Assembly: GCF_003583365.1 (NCBI RefSeq)
Contig: NZ_QXED01000001.1
Coordinates: 620,001 to 684,000, forward strand
DNA length: 64,000 nucleotides
Origin: Fibrisoma montanum
GTDB lineage: Bacteria; Bacteroidota; Bacteroidia; Cytophagales; Spirosomataceae
Reading direction: 5' to 3'
Shown here: piece by piece, positions 41,679 to 49,984 of the stretch
Layout: every line of letters begins with the position of its first letter
How positions within the stretch are numbered: position 1 is the first letter of the stretch
Made by a program: the position numbers and the translations under genes
The notes under the pieces: model-generated
The model's database searches: none
Seen by the model: only the letters and a program-made list of their open reading frames with translations
What the model was told of the DNA's origin: nothing

Positions 41679-44588
41679 TTATTTCCCCAGCTTTTGAACG
41701 GTGAGCGATCTTGTGTCCAGCGGCACGGTCACCTCCGGCGCGTTCCAGGCCGAAGCCACGACCGATACGTTTCCGGTTGGGGTTTCGCGCCACAGCACAT
41801 CGGCCGATAACGTGCGGCTTTCGCCCGGTGCCAACCAGAAGTAGTTGTCATCGGCCACCAGCGCCCGCTTCGCGCCTGCTATATCAATTTTTGTCATGAA
41901 GGCGGGGGTTGTTCCGGTATTACGCACCTGTACCGTGACGACGGACCGTATTAGCTGCGAACGGGCATCGTCCAGTTGCTTTATGGACACCAGACTGCTT
42001 TCCAGCCGGGTAGCTGATTTCTGCACGGTTGGCTTCAGGAACGGACCTTTATCCAGCGTTGGCCAGGCAATGGGTTCCGACACGTATTTGTCGTAAAAGG
42101 CTTTATCGTCCAGCATTGTCAGCGAGCGGGGGAAGTACAGAGATCGGGATACCAGTTTACCCGATGCGTCTTTCAGTTCGGCCACTACAAACAGAAAACG
42201 GTCTTTGTAATCGGCCGGAATGACGTAGCTACCAATAGGTGCACTCGTTACGGACGTACCGGGCTGCACCGTCATGCGGGTATCTTTGGTCCAGAGTTGC
42301 CTGAAGGCATCGTCCCAGACCGTAACGGACACCGTACCAGGCAACGCCGTCTGACTGGCATTGGTAATTTTGGTGTTCAGGGGGATTGACTCGCCAGCTT
42401 TCCAGAGCAGACGCGGCAGGTCAATGGCTACGTGCGTCGGTTCGTACGTACGTTTCAGGAAGTAGTACGGCGCGGCTGCCTGCCCGAACCAGTCCATCAT
42501 CTGAATGGCAATTACCGGCCAGTGGCGCTTGAACACCCACGGCATCAATCCCGCCGTAACCGGATAGTTACCCTGCATTTTCTCCGACAGCAACTGATAG
42601 AACTCACCCGCACCAATCTGAGAGGCCTCCGAAATGGATTCAATGGTCGGGTCCATTACGTCGGCGATGTGCGATGCCCGGCTCAGCATGCGCGGCACCC
42701 GACCGGGACCGTATTCGGTGAAGTGGTGAATGAACTCAGGGTGCGACGGCCCGAAGCTTTTATCCCACATCTTGCCCAGGCCCGTAAACTCCTTATTATC
42801 GACGGTTTCGTAGAAAAGACTGGGCTCCGGAATGCTGTGCATACCCGTTTCGGATACCCACGGCTCGAACTTGTAGCTGCGGTTGTACCAGGTCGGGTCC
42901 ATGTCGGGGTAGGCATGCATGGAGCCGTCATCGGGCGTTGTCCGCACGAAAAAGCGTGATTTATCAAAGATGTCGAGATTCCGTTCGATGATCCCCATCG
43001 AGGCCGCGTTGCCGTAGGAGTACGGGTTGAACTCATTACCGCCGTTCCATATCACCAGCGACGGGTGATTGCGCAACCGGAAGATATTCTGCACCACCTG
43101 AGCCTCCCAGATGTCCTGTGGGTAGTCGGGTGTGTCCTGATTGCCGATGGGAAAATCCTGCCAGACCATCAGGCCCAGTTCGTTGCAGATGGTATAAAAG
43201 TGGTCGGTTTCCAGCAGGCCACCGCCCCAGATTCGGATGAGTTGTACGCCCATCTTTTTGGCGGCTTCGAGCGTCCAGCGGTAGCGCTCGGCGGGCAGGT
43301 CGAGCAGGATGTCCTGCGGGGTGAAGTTCATGCCCTTCACAAAAATCTTCCGGCCGTTGACGATGAACTGCCAGTTTTCCCAGCGGTCGGCGATGCGCGG
43401 ACCGGCCGTTGCTATGCGCTCGATGGTGCGGATACCGTAGTCGAAGCTGAGCCGGTCGACTGGACTTCCGTTCTTTTTCAGCGTCAGGCTTACTTTGTAT
43501 AAATTTGGTTGGCCGAGTCCGTTCGGTTGCCAAAGTTGAGGATTGGGCAGGCTCAACTCTTCTTCCAGCCAGATACGACCCTCGTACGCTGTGACGGGAA
43601 ACTCCTTGGTCAAGGCGGTGCTTTTTCCGGTGGTCAGTTCTACCTGCACACTGAGCTTGTCGGTCACCGGCTTGAAGAGAGTGCCCTTCTCGTTGGGGTG
43701 GTTTAGCTGCGTATTACTCCAGGGGTGCAGTTGCTTCTGGAGCGAGTGAGCATTGGCAAACACTTCTGCCGACAAGTGCAGTTGGGCCGTATTGCCCGTA
43801 ACACTTTTTGTTGTCAGGTACGGCCGTTCAAGGTGGTAGGTTGGTACAATCTCCAGCCGGACACCCTGCCACATACCAACGCTAAAGAACGCTTCCCCAC
43901 CGGAGCCCCCTGAAATAACCCACGGCTTGATGATTTTGCCACTGGCGCGGGGGTTATAGCCGGTACGTTTCGAATAATCGAACTCACCCGACGCCGTGCG
44001 CGGCAGGCTTTCGTAGTCGGTAGCCTTGTTGCCCCAGTTGCCCGCCCGTACCTCAACGGTCACTTCGTTTTTGCCGCCAAACTTCAGCAGCCGGCTGATT
44101 TCCACCGAAGGACCACCGAACATGCCCTCATGCACGCCCACTAAGCTGTCGTTCACCCAGACTTTTGAGAAATAATCAACGCCATCGAAGCAGAGGAAGA
44201 CGTACGGTCCGTCGCCACGGTTACCACGAGCAGAAGCAGGTAAATCAAATGACTTCTTGTAGTACCACGCCTTTTCCTCCGCCCAGCGGTATTGAGTTGA
44301 GTTCTTGGCGTAATACGGATGCGGCAGCTTGCCAGCCTTGTAGAGCGACCAGTGTACCGAATTGGGCACGCTGGTCTGAAATGGGTCTTTACGCGGCTGG
44401 CTCAGGTCAGCTACCGGCTGGTCGGTATGCGAAAGCTCCCAGCCCGCACCCGACAGGTCGATATGCTGCGCTCCGGTACGGGGCGTAATGCGGTACGGGC
44501 TCCAAAGCTTGGTAGCTTGCGGAGCTGTTTGCGCCAGAGCCGTCTGAACAGCCAACAGGCAGAGTAGATAACTGAGTAGTTTTTTCAT
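41679..44588 (-). CDS. Glycoside hydrolase family 2 (beta-mannosidase / exo-glucosaminidase-like)
   Basis: This 969-residue secreted or periplasmic enzyme has a signal peptide (TALAQ, about residue 20). The N-terminal GH2 sugar-binding jelly roll contains YYKKSFDLPASARG and VFLCFDGVDYFSKVWVNDSLVG. The immunoglobulin-like domain follows, then the TIM barrel with LIRIWGGGLLETDHFY and IWNGGNEFNPY, where Glu519 is the expected acid/base. WVSETGMHS gives Glu580, the expected nucleophile. Extra C-terminal beta domains follow. The sequence style is that of GH2 exo-beta-mannosidases/glucosaminidases, not beta-galactosidase. It would remove terminal sugars after the endo-acting enzymes. Confidence 0.92.
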   Translation of the reverse strand: MKKLLSYLLCLLAVQTALAQTAPQATKLWSPYRITPRTGAQHIDLSGAGWELSHTDQPVADLSQPRKDPFQTSVPNSVHWSLYKAGKLPHPYYAKNSTQYRWAEEKAWYYKKSFDLPASARGNRGDGPYVFLCFDGVDYFSKVWVNDSLVGVHEGMFGGPSVEISRLLKFGGKNEVTVEVRAGNWGNKATDYESLPRTASGEFDYSKRTGYNPRASGKIIKPWVISGGSGGEAFFSVGMWQGVRLEIVPTYHLERPYLTTKSVTGNTAQLHLSAEVFANAHSLQKQLHPWSNTQLNHPNEKGTLFKPVTDKLSVQVELTTGKSTALTKEFPVTAYEGRIWLEEELSLPNPQLWQPNGLGQPNLYKVSLTLKKNGSPVDRLSFDYGIRTIERIATAGPRIADRWENWQFIVNGRKIFVKGMNFTPQDILLDLPAERYRWTLEAAKKMGVQLIRIWGGGLLETDHFYTICNELGLMVWQDFPIGNQDTPDYPQDIWEAQVVQNIFRLRNHPSLVIWNGGNEFNPYSYGNAASMGIIERNLDIFDKSRFFVRTTPDDGSMHAYPDMDPTWYNRSYKFEPWVSETGMHSIPEPSLFYETVDNKEFTGLGKMWDKSFGPSHPEFIHHFTEYGPGRVPRMLSRASHIADVMDPTIESISEASQIGAGEFYQLLSEKMQGNYPVTAGLMPWVFKRHWPVIAIQMMDWFGQAAAPYYFLKRTYEPTHVAIDLPRLLWKAGESIPLNTKITNASQTALPGTVSVTVWDDAFRQLWTKDTRMTVQPGTSVTSAPIGSYVIPADYKDRFLFVVAELKDASGKLVSRSLYFPRSLTMLDDKAFYDKYVSEPIAWPTLDKGPFLKPTVQKSATRLESSLVSIKQLDDARSQLIRSVVTVQVRNTGTTPAFMTKIDIAGAKRALVADDNYFWLAPGESRTLSADVLWRETPTGNVSVVASAWNAPEVTVPLDTRSLTVQKLGK

Positions 44589-44600
44589 CTGAGTAAGGGT

Positions 44601-45389
44601 TTATTGTCCTTCATAACGACCCGGTTTTCCGTAGCCCCGCATCAGCAGCAGTCCCCCGTCGATGGTGACTGACGCGCCGGTGACGTAACTGCCCGATGCC
44701 AGCAGGTCCACCAGTACGGCCGCTACCTCCTCCGGTAGCCCGAACCGCCCCGCCGGAATACCATCGTTGACCTCTTTAAGTAATTCAGGATTCTCCCGAA
44801 CCGGCCGGGTCAGTTCTGTTTCAATCGCGCCGACCGCCAGGGTGTTAACCCTGATACCATGCGGGGCCAGTTCCATAGCCACCCCTTTCATCAGCGTCTC
44901 CAGCGCCCCTTTGGTAGCTCCGTAGACAGACAGCCCCAGCCCCGGCCGGAGTGCATTTACCGAGGTGATGGTATAGATGCTACCGGCAATGTTCTGCGCT
45001 ACCATCTTCTGGGCAACAGCCTGGGTCAGGAACGTCGTGCTTTTGAAGTTGATGTTGGTAAACGCGTCGAAATCGGCTTCCGTAACGTCCAGAAAGTGTT
45101 TTTTATAGGATATACCCGCATTGTTGATTAGGAAATCCAGGCTGCCCACCATCTCCCAGGCCTCTTCCGCCAGCCGGCTAGCCTGCGCTACGTCAGACAG
45201 ATTGGCCTGAACCACGTAAGCTTCACTGCCCCGCTCCCGAACTTCCGAAGCTACGGCTTCAGCGTCGGCTAGATTCTCGTGATAATGCACGACTACCGTA
45301 CAGCCTTCTTCGGCCAATCGCAGCGCAATGGCTTTACCGATGCCCTGCGAGGCTCCAGTCACGAGTGCTTTTTTATTGGTTAATCGCAT
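44601..45389 (-). CDS. Short-chain dehydrogenase/reductase
   Basis: This 262-residue classical SDR has the NAD(P) loop TGASQGIGKAIA (residues 11-22), NNAGISYKK, the catalytic Ser in YTITSVN, Tyr-x3-Lys in VYGATKGALETL, and a GGLLLMRG-type C-terminus. It resembles glucose 1-dehydrogenase/FabG-like enzymes. Next to mannonate dehydratase it may be the step that makes or uses the sugar acid; SDR-type mannonate (fructuronate) oxidoreductases are known from other bacteria. Substrate and direction are not readable. Gaps of 12 and 29 bp place it in the operon. Confidence 0.9.
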   Translation of the reverse strand: MRLTNKKALVTGASQGIGKAIALRLAEEGCTVVVHYHENLADAEAVASEVRERGSEAYVVQANLSDVAQASRLAEEAWEMVGSLDFLINNAGISYKKHFLDVTEADFDAFTNINFKSTTFLTQAVAQKMVAQNIAGSIYTITSVNALRPGLGLSVYGATKGALETLMKGVAMELAPHGIRVNTLAVGAIETELTRPVRENPELLKEVNDGIPAGRFGLPEEVAAVLVDLLASGSYVTGASVTIDGGLLLMRGYGKPGRYEGQ

Positions 45390-45418
45390 GGCTGGTCACG
45401 ATGAATATTGGTGAATTG

Positions 45419-46429
45419 TCATTTCATTTGTACGGCTTGCGATTGGCCATTTATAGGTACGGGCTGGTCCGCTGCTATGCCGTCCATCATTCCCTTGATG
45501 TAGCCGATACCGAACAAGTTGCCCAGCATGCCGTAGCCGAAATGCGTGTTGTCTTCGCCCACCATCGTAGGTACGTGGTCGGAGCGGAGGGGGCCGGTGA
45601 AACCAGCGTCCCGGTAGCAGCGTAGCATGGTCGCCATGTCGGTTGGGCCGTTGTCGTGGAAGGTTTCGTGAAAGTGCTCACGGGTTCCGGCCACATCGCG
45701 GATGTGCACAAATCGGATGCGGTCTTTCCACTCCTGAATCAGCGCCGGTACGTCTTCGCCCATCGTTGTATACGTACCCTGACAAAAGGTTAAGCCATGC
45801 GCCGGGCTATCCGTCAGCGCCAACGCCCGCCGAACGCCCTCGGCATTGGTAAAAATCCGACCGATACCGCGCAGGGGTGATATTGGTGGGTCGTCGGGGT
45901 GGAGCGCCATCTGAACACCGTACTGCTCGGCAGTGGGGATGACGTTTTGCAGGAAGTATTCATAGTTGCTCCAAATCGTCGCTTCCGGCACCTCACCAAA
46001 TTCGGTCAGCGGCAAGGCTCGGGCATAGTCGGCGTCAAAGCTACTGACCAGTGCACCACCCCGTTCGGCGGTTTCGGTATGGGTGCGGTACCAGCCAATG
46101 CCGGCCATGAAGTTGTAGCACAGCAGTCGGATGCCTAGTTCGCCCATGTTTTGCAGCATTTGGCGGTAGCGCGCCAAGTCCTCATCGCGCCCGTCCTCTC
46201 CGAACTTGATGCGGTTCATGTCAAACTGGTCACCTTCCAGACCGATTAGCTCCAGACCGGCATCGGCAAAGTGGTCTTTAGCCCGACTGAGTGAGTCGCG
46301 GTCATACGGAGGCAAATCGCCGGTGAGGTCGGGCGCGAGTTTGGCGATGGCATACCGTACGCCCATTTGCCGCACGAGCGACGCCTGTGGTTCGGTTGGG
46401 TGGCCGAAAAAGAGGTACGAAAGCTGCAT
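45419..46429 (-). CDS. uxuA: Mannonate dehydratase
   Basis: This 336-residue UxuA-family TIM-barrel enzyme dehydrates D-mannonate to 2-keto-3-deoxy-D-gluconate. Conserved blocks are LICYNFMAGIGWYRT-like LLCYNFMAGIGWYRT, MALHPDDPP, the FCQGTYTTMGED segment, FVHIRDVAGTREHFHETFHDNGPTD and RSDHVPTM, which together supply the His, Cys and Asp metal ligands of the family. It is cytoplasmic and belongs to the glucuronate branch. Neither glucuronate isomerase (UxaC) nor a long-chain UxuB is in the window. Confidence 0.92.
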   Translation of the reverse strand: MQLSYLFFGHPTEPQASLVRQMGVRYAIAKLAPDLTGDLPPYDRDSLSRAKDHFADAGLELIGLEGDQFDMNRIKFGEDGRDEDLARYRQMLQNMGELGIRLLCYNFMAGIGWYRTHTETAERGGALVSSFDADYARALPLTEFGEVPEATIWSNYEYFLQNVIPTAEQYGVQMALHPDDPPISPLRGIGRIFTNAEGVRRALALTDSPAHGLTFCQGTYTTMGEDVPALIQEWKDRIRFVHIRDVAGTREHFHETFHDNGPTDMATMLRCYRDAGFTGPLRSDHVPTMVGEDNTHFGYGMLGNLFGIGYIKGMMDGIAADQPVPINGQSQAVQMK

Positions 46430-46492
46430 AAATAGCGATCTGCGTTTGTGACTTCGGTTTATAAATTCATTCGTCAGATGGTGTACTATTGC

Positions 46493-47404
46493 TTATTTGC
46501 TTTGCGCCAGCCTGACGACCGGTTCTGCTAATTTCTTCATCTCTTTGTCTGTTAAGGCTCGGTCAAAGACCGCCAGACCGCCAATCTGCCCCCTGAACCG
46601 ATTGCCCATACCGGCTTTCAGCAACACCGCCCCGACGGTAAAATCAGAGCCGTTATTCCCCATTCCGTCCGGGAAATGGTACGGATTTTTCGATTGCGTC
46701 AGGCCGTTGGGGTACCCCTCAAAGCCAGCCGTATGGTCGATTAACTCCGGGGCTCTTTCCTGAAATACCCCGTTGAGGTACGACTTTATATACTTTCCGT
46801 CATACGTAAGGGCCACGCAGGCCCATTCGTTGGCGGGTACCGGCTGCTTACTGGCGGAGTAGTCAATCGAATACGGGAAAGGCGGAGTGGGTTTTCCGGT
46901 CCAGGATATGTGCCCGCATACCTGATTTCGGCCGTTGTAATAAGGCAATGAAACAAACAAACCGTACTGCCGTTTGCCGCCATCCTTGTACTCGTTCCAC
47001 ATGCCGCCGACAAACCCCGTTTGCTCACCACGCCACTTGACATACGCCACCACCGACACACCCTGACCCTTGCCATGGATATTCAGCTTTCCCGTTTGGG
47101 CATTGGGCAACGACAGGTAGGCATCATTGGCAAACAGGGCCGAGTAGCCCGATAGCGGCCCTTCGCTGACTCGCGGCAGCGTACCATCGGTTTCCTTGAG
47201 CGGAAAATCTCCCGCCCCTTTCGCTTTTCTGTCCTGCCCCTCCGGCTCGTTAAAGTCCCACAGCGCCACCAGATTAGGCATTGATAAAATCGTCTTTACC
47301 ATTCTGTCATCCCGAACAGGGAGATTTTTCCGGAACGATGTAAGCAGCACGGCAACCGTCAGGCCAGTCAGTGTTACGCAGAATATGTGGATACGGCTTG
47401 TCAT
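46493..47404 (-). CDS. LamG/concanavalin-like domain protein with N-terminal anchor
   Basis: This 303-residue protein begins with a hydrophobic helix (MTSRIHIFCVTLTGLTVAVLLTSF), acting as a signal anchor or uncleaved signal. A LamG-type beta-sandwich follows: LVALWDFNEPEGQDR, YLSLPNAQTGKLNIHGKGQGVSVVAYVKWRG, VPANEWACVALTYDGKYIKSYLNGVFQ, and RGQIGGLAVFDRALTDKEMKKLAE, the standard ending. Such domains bind carbohydrates or accompany glycosidases. There is no catalytic pair. ATG 47404 is chosen over ATG 47425, which would overlap the upstream gene. It lies within the utilisation operon, so a glycan-binding role is likely. Confidence 0.85.
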   Translation of the reverse strand: MTSRIHIFCVTLTGLTVAVLLTSFRKNLPVRDDRMVKTILSMPNLVALWDFNEPEGQDRKAKGAGDFPLKETDGTLPRVSEGPLSGYSALFANDAYLSLPNAQTGKLNIHGKGQGVSVVAYVKWRGEQTGFVGGMWNEYKDGGKRQYGLFVSLPYYNGRNQVCGHISWTGKPTPPFPYSIDYSASKQPVPANEWACVALTYDGKYIKSYLNGVFQERAPELIDHTAGFEGYPNGLTQSKNPYHFPDGMGNNGSDFTVGAVLLKAGMGNRFRGQIGGLAVFDRALTDKEMKKLAEPVVRLAQSK

Positions 47405-47414
47405 AGTGCTTCGT

Positions 47415-48620
47415 TTACATGCCACCCACCGTTGGGTACCAGTCGGGCCGGTACGGGTCCTGGTGGAAGCGGGCGTAGTAGTCGCCTTTTTCTTCGTAGT
47501 ATTTCTCGTAATGCTTCATCTTGTCCTCATCGAGCGACACGCCCAAGCCCGGACCGGTTGGTACCTTGATGCAGCCATTCTCGTACTTCATCAGCCCGCC
47601 TTCAATGATGTCGTCGGTGAGGTAGTGGTAGTGCGCATCGCCCGCAAACGTCATGTGCGGAATGGTAGCGGCCGTATGAATCATGGCGGCCAGTTCAATG
47701 CCGAATTCGGCCCCGCTGTGCATAGCCACGCCGAGGTTGAATACGTTGCAAACGGCCGCCAGATCTTTCACCCCGCGCGGCCCTTCCCAGTAGTGAATAT
47801 CCGTCAACACGATGTCGACCGCGCCCATTTTGATAGCCGGAGCCAGATCGTCGAAGCGGGCGGGGTACATGTTGGTAGCGATGGGAATCCGCACCTGCTG
47901 CCGAACGGTAGCATTACCGTTCAGGCCCCACGAAGGGTCTTCAAAATACTCCAACCGCAGATCCTCCATGATCCGGCCCATCTGTACGGCCGTGGGCACC
48001 GACCAGAGTCCGTTGGGGTCTATACGCAGTCCGAAGTCATCGCCCAGCCGCTGCCGGCACAGTTCCAGCACCCGCACCTCTTCGCGGGGGGCCATTACAC
48101 CGGCTTTCAGCTTCATGGCCTTTACGCCCAGGGTATGGTGCAGTTCTTCACAGAAAGCCGCCAGGTCTTCGGCCGTTTCGTCATTCCGGGATGCCGTACC
48201 ACCCCCCGCCGGCCGGTCATAACGCCAGAACAGGTAGGCAATGAACGGCACTTCGTCGCGGACGCGCCCGCCGAGCAAGTCGCTTAATGGCCGGTTTAGC
48301 ACCTTCCCCTGAATATCCAGACAGGCCATTTCCAGCGCGGCATATAGTCGGGCATTCGACATATAGTAAATGCTCCGCAAGACCTTCAGCTTCATCACCT
48401 CCAGTTGAAACGGATCAAGCCCAATAATGCGCGGCTTGAGTTTCTGCAAAGCCCCCCGCTGATCACCGCCCCCTACTTCGCCCAAGCCAACAACGCCTTC
48501 ATCGGTGATCAGCTCCAGAATCGTCCGAAGGAAATAGCCGGGATGGACGCCGGTATTGTGACGCAGTTGCGCGTTTAGGGGAATCGCTACACAGCGGGTA
48601 CGTAAATCGACAATCTTCAT
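47415..48620 (-). CDS. Mandelate racemase/muconate lactonizing enzyme family, glucarate dehydratase-like
   Basis: This 401-residue enolase-superfamily dehydratase has the KxK proton-abstracting motif in AMKLKAGV. Metal ligands lie in LRIDPNGLWS (Asp), YFEDPS (Glu) and IPIATNMY (Asn); DIVLTDIHYWEG follows, and the general acid/base His is in AMHSGAEFGI. The order and spacing follow glucarate dehydratase, but key substrate residues differ (HSG for HSN). It would remove water from an aldarate or aldonate to give a 2-keto-3-deoxy acid. It starts 2 bp after the GH10 stop, so the genes are tightly linked. Confidence 0.9.
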   Translation of the reverse strand: MKIVDLRTRCVAIPLNAQLRHNTGVHPGYFLRTILELITDEGVVGLGEVGGGDQRGALQKLKPRIIGLDPFQLEVMKLKVLRSIYYMSNARLYAALEMACLDIQGKVLNRPLSDLLGGRVRDEVPFIAYLFWRYDRPAGGGTASRNDETAEDLAAFCEELHHTLGVKAMKLKAGVMAPREEVRVLELCRQRLGDDFGLRIDPNGLWSVPTAVQMGRIMEDLRLEYFEDPSWGLNGNATVRQQVRIPIATNMYPARFDDLAPAIKMGAVDIVLTDIHYWEGPRGVKDLAAVCNVFNLGVAMHSGAEFGIELAAMIHTAATIPHMTFAGDAHYHYLTDDIIEGGLMKYENGCIKVPTGPGLGVSLDEDKMKHYEKYYEEKGDYYARFHQDPYRPDWYPTVGGM

Positions 48621-48622
48621 AC

Positions 48623-49969
48623 TTACAGGTTTATGCGAACTTCGGATGGCTGATTTTTCCGGAAGTGAATGCGCTGTTCCGTTACCTTTTTACCCTGACG
48701 TATCCGTACGAGGTATTCTCCGTAAAAGCCTCTGAATCGAAGAGGTCCGGCATCCTGCGGGGTCAATGTCAGCGCAGTTTTCCACTCCCGGTTAATCAGG
48801 ACGTTCAGAACCGTGTAGGCCGGTTTCGGTGAAAAATCACCGTTTACCAGTCCGCCGTTCCACTTATCTTCTCCGGCTACTGCCGTGCCATCGGCCACAT
48901 TCCACCAGATGACGGCTTCAACCGCCGGGTGACTAAACCATAGCCGGTAGAAGTTTCGTGCCATTCTGGCCTGCCGTTGCAACCCCATCTGGTTATTTGG
49001 CAGCGTGGGAATAGTAATCTCCGATACATGCAGGGGCACACCAAACCGACCGTACTGATCCAGTGCCCGGAACAGGTCGGTGGGTGTCATGGCTTTGCCA
49101 TTGGCAACGTCTTCGTGCAACGGCTCACTAAAGAAGTGGAACTGAAGACCAATACCGCCGATTCGTGCTCCTTTCGCTTTCAGGCTTTCGATGAGCAGGT
49201 AATACGGACTGTATTCCTTCCGATAATTCTGCCACGATTCTCCGGTTACTTCATTGATGAACAGGCGCGTATCCGCCGGGAAGTATTTCTGCGCTTCCTG
49301 AAAGGCAAACAGGGCGTAGTTGCCGGGCATCGGGATATCCGGGTGTCCTTTCAAGACTTCGTTGACAACATCCCAGGTTTTGATCGCATTACCATAGCGG
49401 GCGGCTATTTCCTGAATCCGTTTGGTGATCAGCCGCTTGACCTCGGTTGTATCGGTGGGTAACCAGTCCGGAACGCTGTGTTTGGGGTGGTCCCAGACCA
49501 GTGTATGCCCTTTGGGCGTCAGTACGTTTGCCCGGCAAAAGTCAACCACTACGTCCGGGGGCGGTCGCCGGTAGATGGGAGAGCTATTAGCCGCAAATCG
49601 TAGCTTGCCCTGCTCAGGCTCCAGCGTTTTCCAATAAAAGGGTATACAAGCTGTATTGAACAGCGACCTGAAGGTTTCCTCGTATTTTCGGTTGTCGGCT
49701 TCCGCCTTGAAGCCATTCAGCATAAAGATGTTGGCGCCAAACTGAAAATCGTGCCCAACCTGCTGAATCTCTACCGTCGTGTTTCGTAGCGGCTTACCCT
49801 GCCTGTCCGCCAATACCAGCGTAAAATCACCTTTCCGATGGGTTTCGATACCCTGCTGAATACGGGTTTCAACAGCCGGGTCATTCCAGAGCGAATCGTA
49901 GCGGGTCGATTGAGCCGACACCGAACAGCACCAGCCTGCCAGCCATGCAACCGTAAACGCTTGTTTCAT
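48623..49969 (-). CDS. Glycoside hydrolase family 10 (endo-1,4-beta-xylanase-like)
   Basis: This 448-residue secreted enzyme has signal peptide MKQAFTVAWLAGWCCSVSA, which favours ATG 49969 over ATG 49984. An accessory beta-rich N-terminal segment (FTLVLADRQGKPLRNTTVEI) precedes the barrel. The GH10 barrel has FYWKTLEPEQGKLRF, PKGHTLVWDHPKHSVPDWL, TWDVVNEV with acid/base Glu204, and PLHVSEITIPT with nucleophile Glu317. QFHFF and WWNVADG are also typical. It would cut the backbone of xylan, although some GH10-like proteins in this phylum act on related glycans. It starts 15 bp after the GH5 gene upstream. Confidence 0.9.
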   Translation of the reverse strand: MKQAFTVAWLAGWCCSVSAQSTRYDSLWNDPAVETRIQQGIETHRKGDFTLVLADRQGKPLRNTTVEIQQVGHDFQFGANIFMLNGFKAEADNRKYEETFRSLFNTACIPFYWKTLEPEQGKLRFAANSSPIYRRPPPDVVVDFCRANVLTPKGHTLVWDHPKHSVPDWLPTDTTEVKRLITKRIQEIAARYGNAIKTWDVVNEVLKGHPDIPMPGNYALFAFQEAQKYFPADTRLFINEVTGESWQNYRKEYSPYYLLIESLKAKGARIGGIGLQFHFFSEPLHEDVANGKAMTPTDLFRALDQYGRFGVPLHVSEITIPTLPNNQMGLQRQARMARNFYRLWFSHPAVEAVIWWNVADGTAVAGEDKWNGGLVNGDFSPKPAYTVLNVLINREWKTALTLTPQDAGPLRFRGFYGEYLVRIRQGKKVTEQRIHFRKNQPSEVRINL

Positions 49970-49984
49970 GGTAAAGCCTGTCAT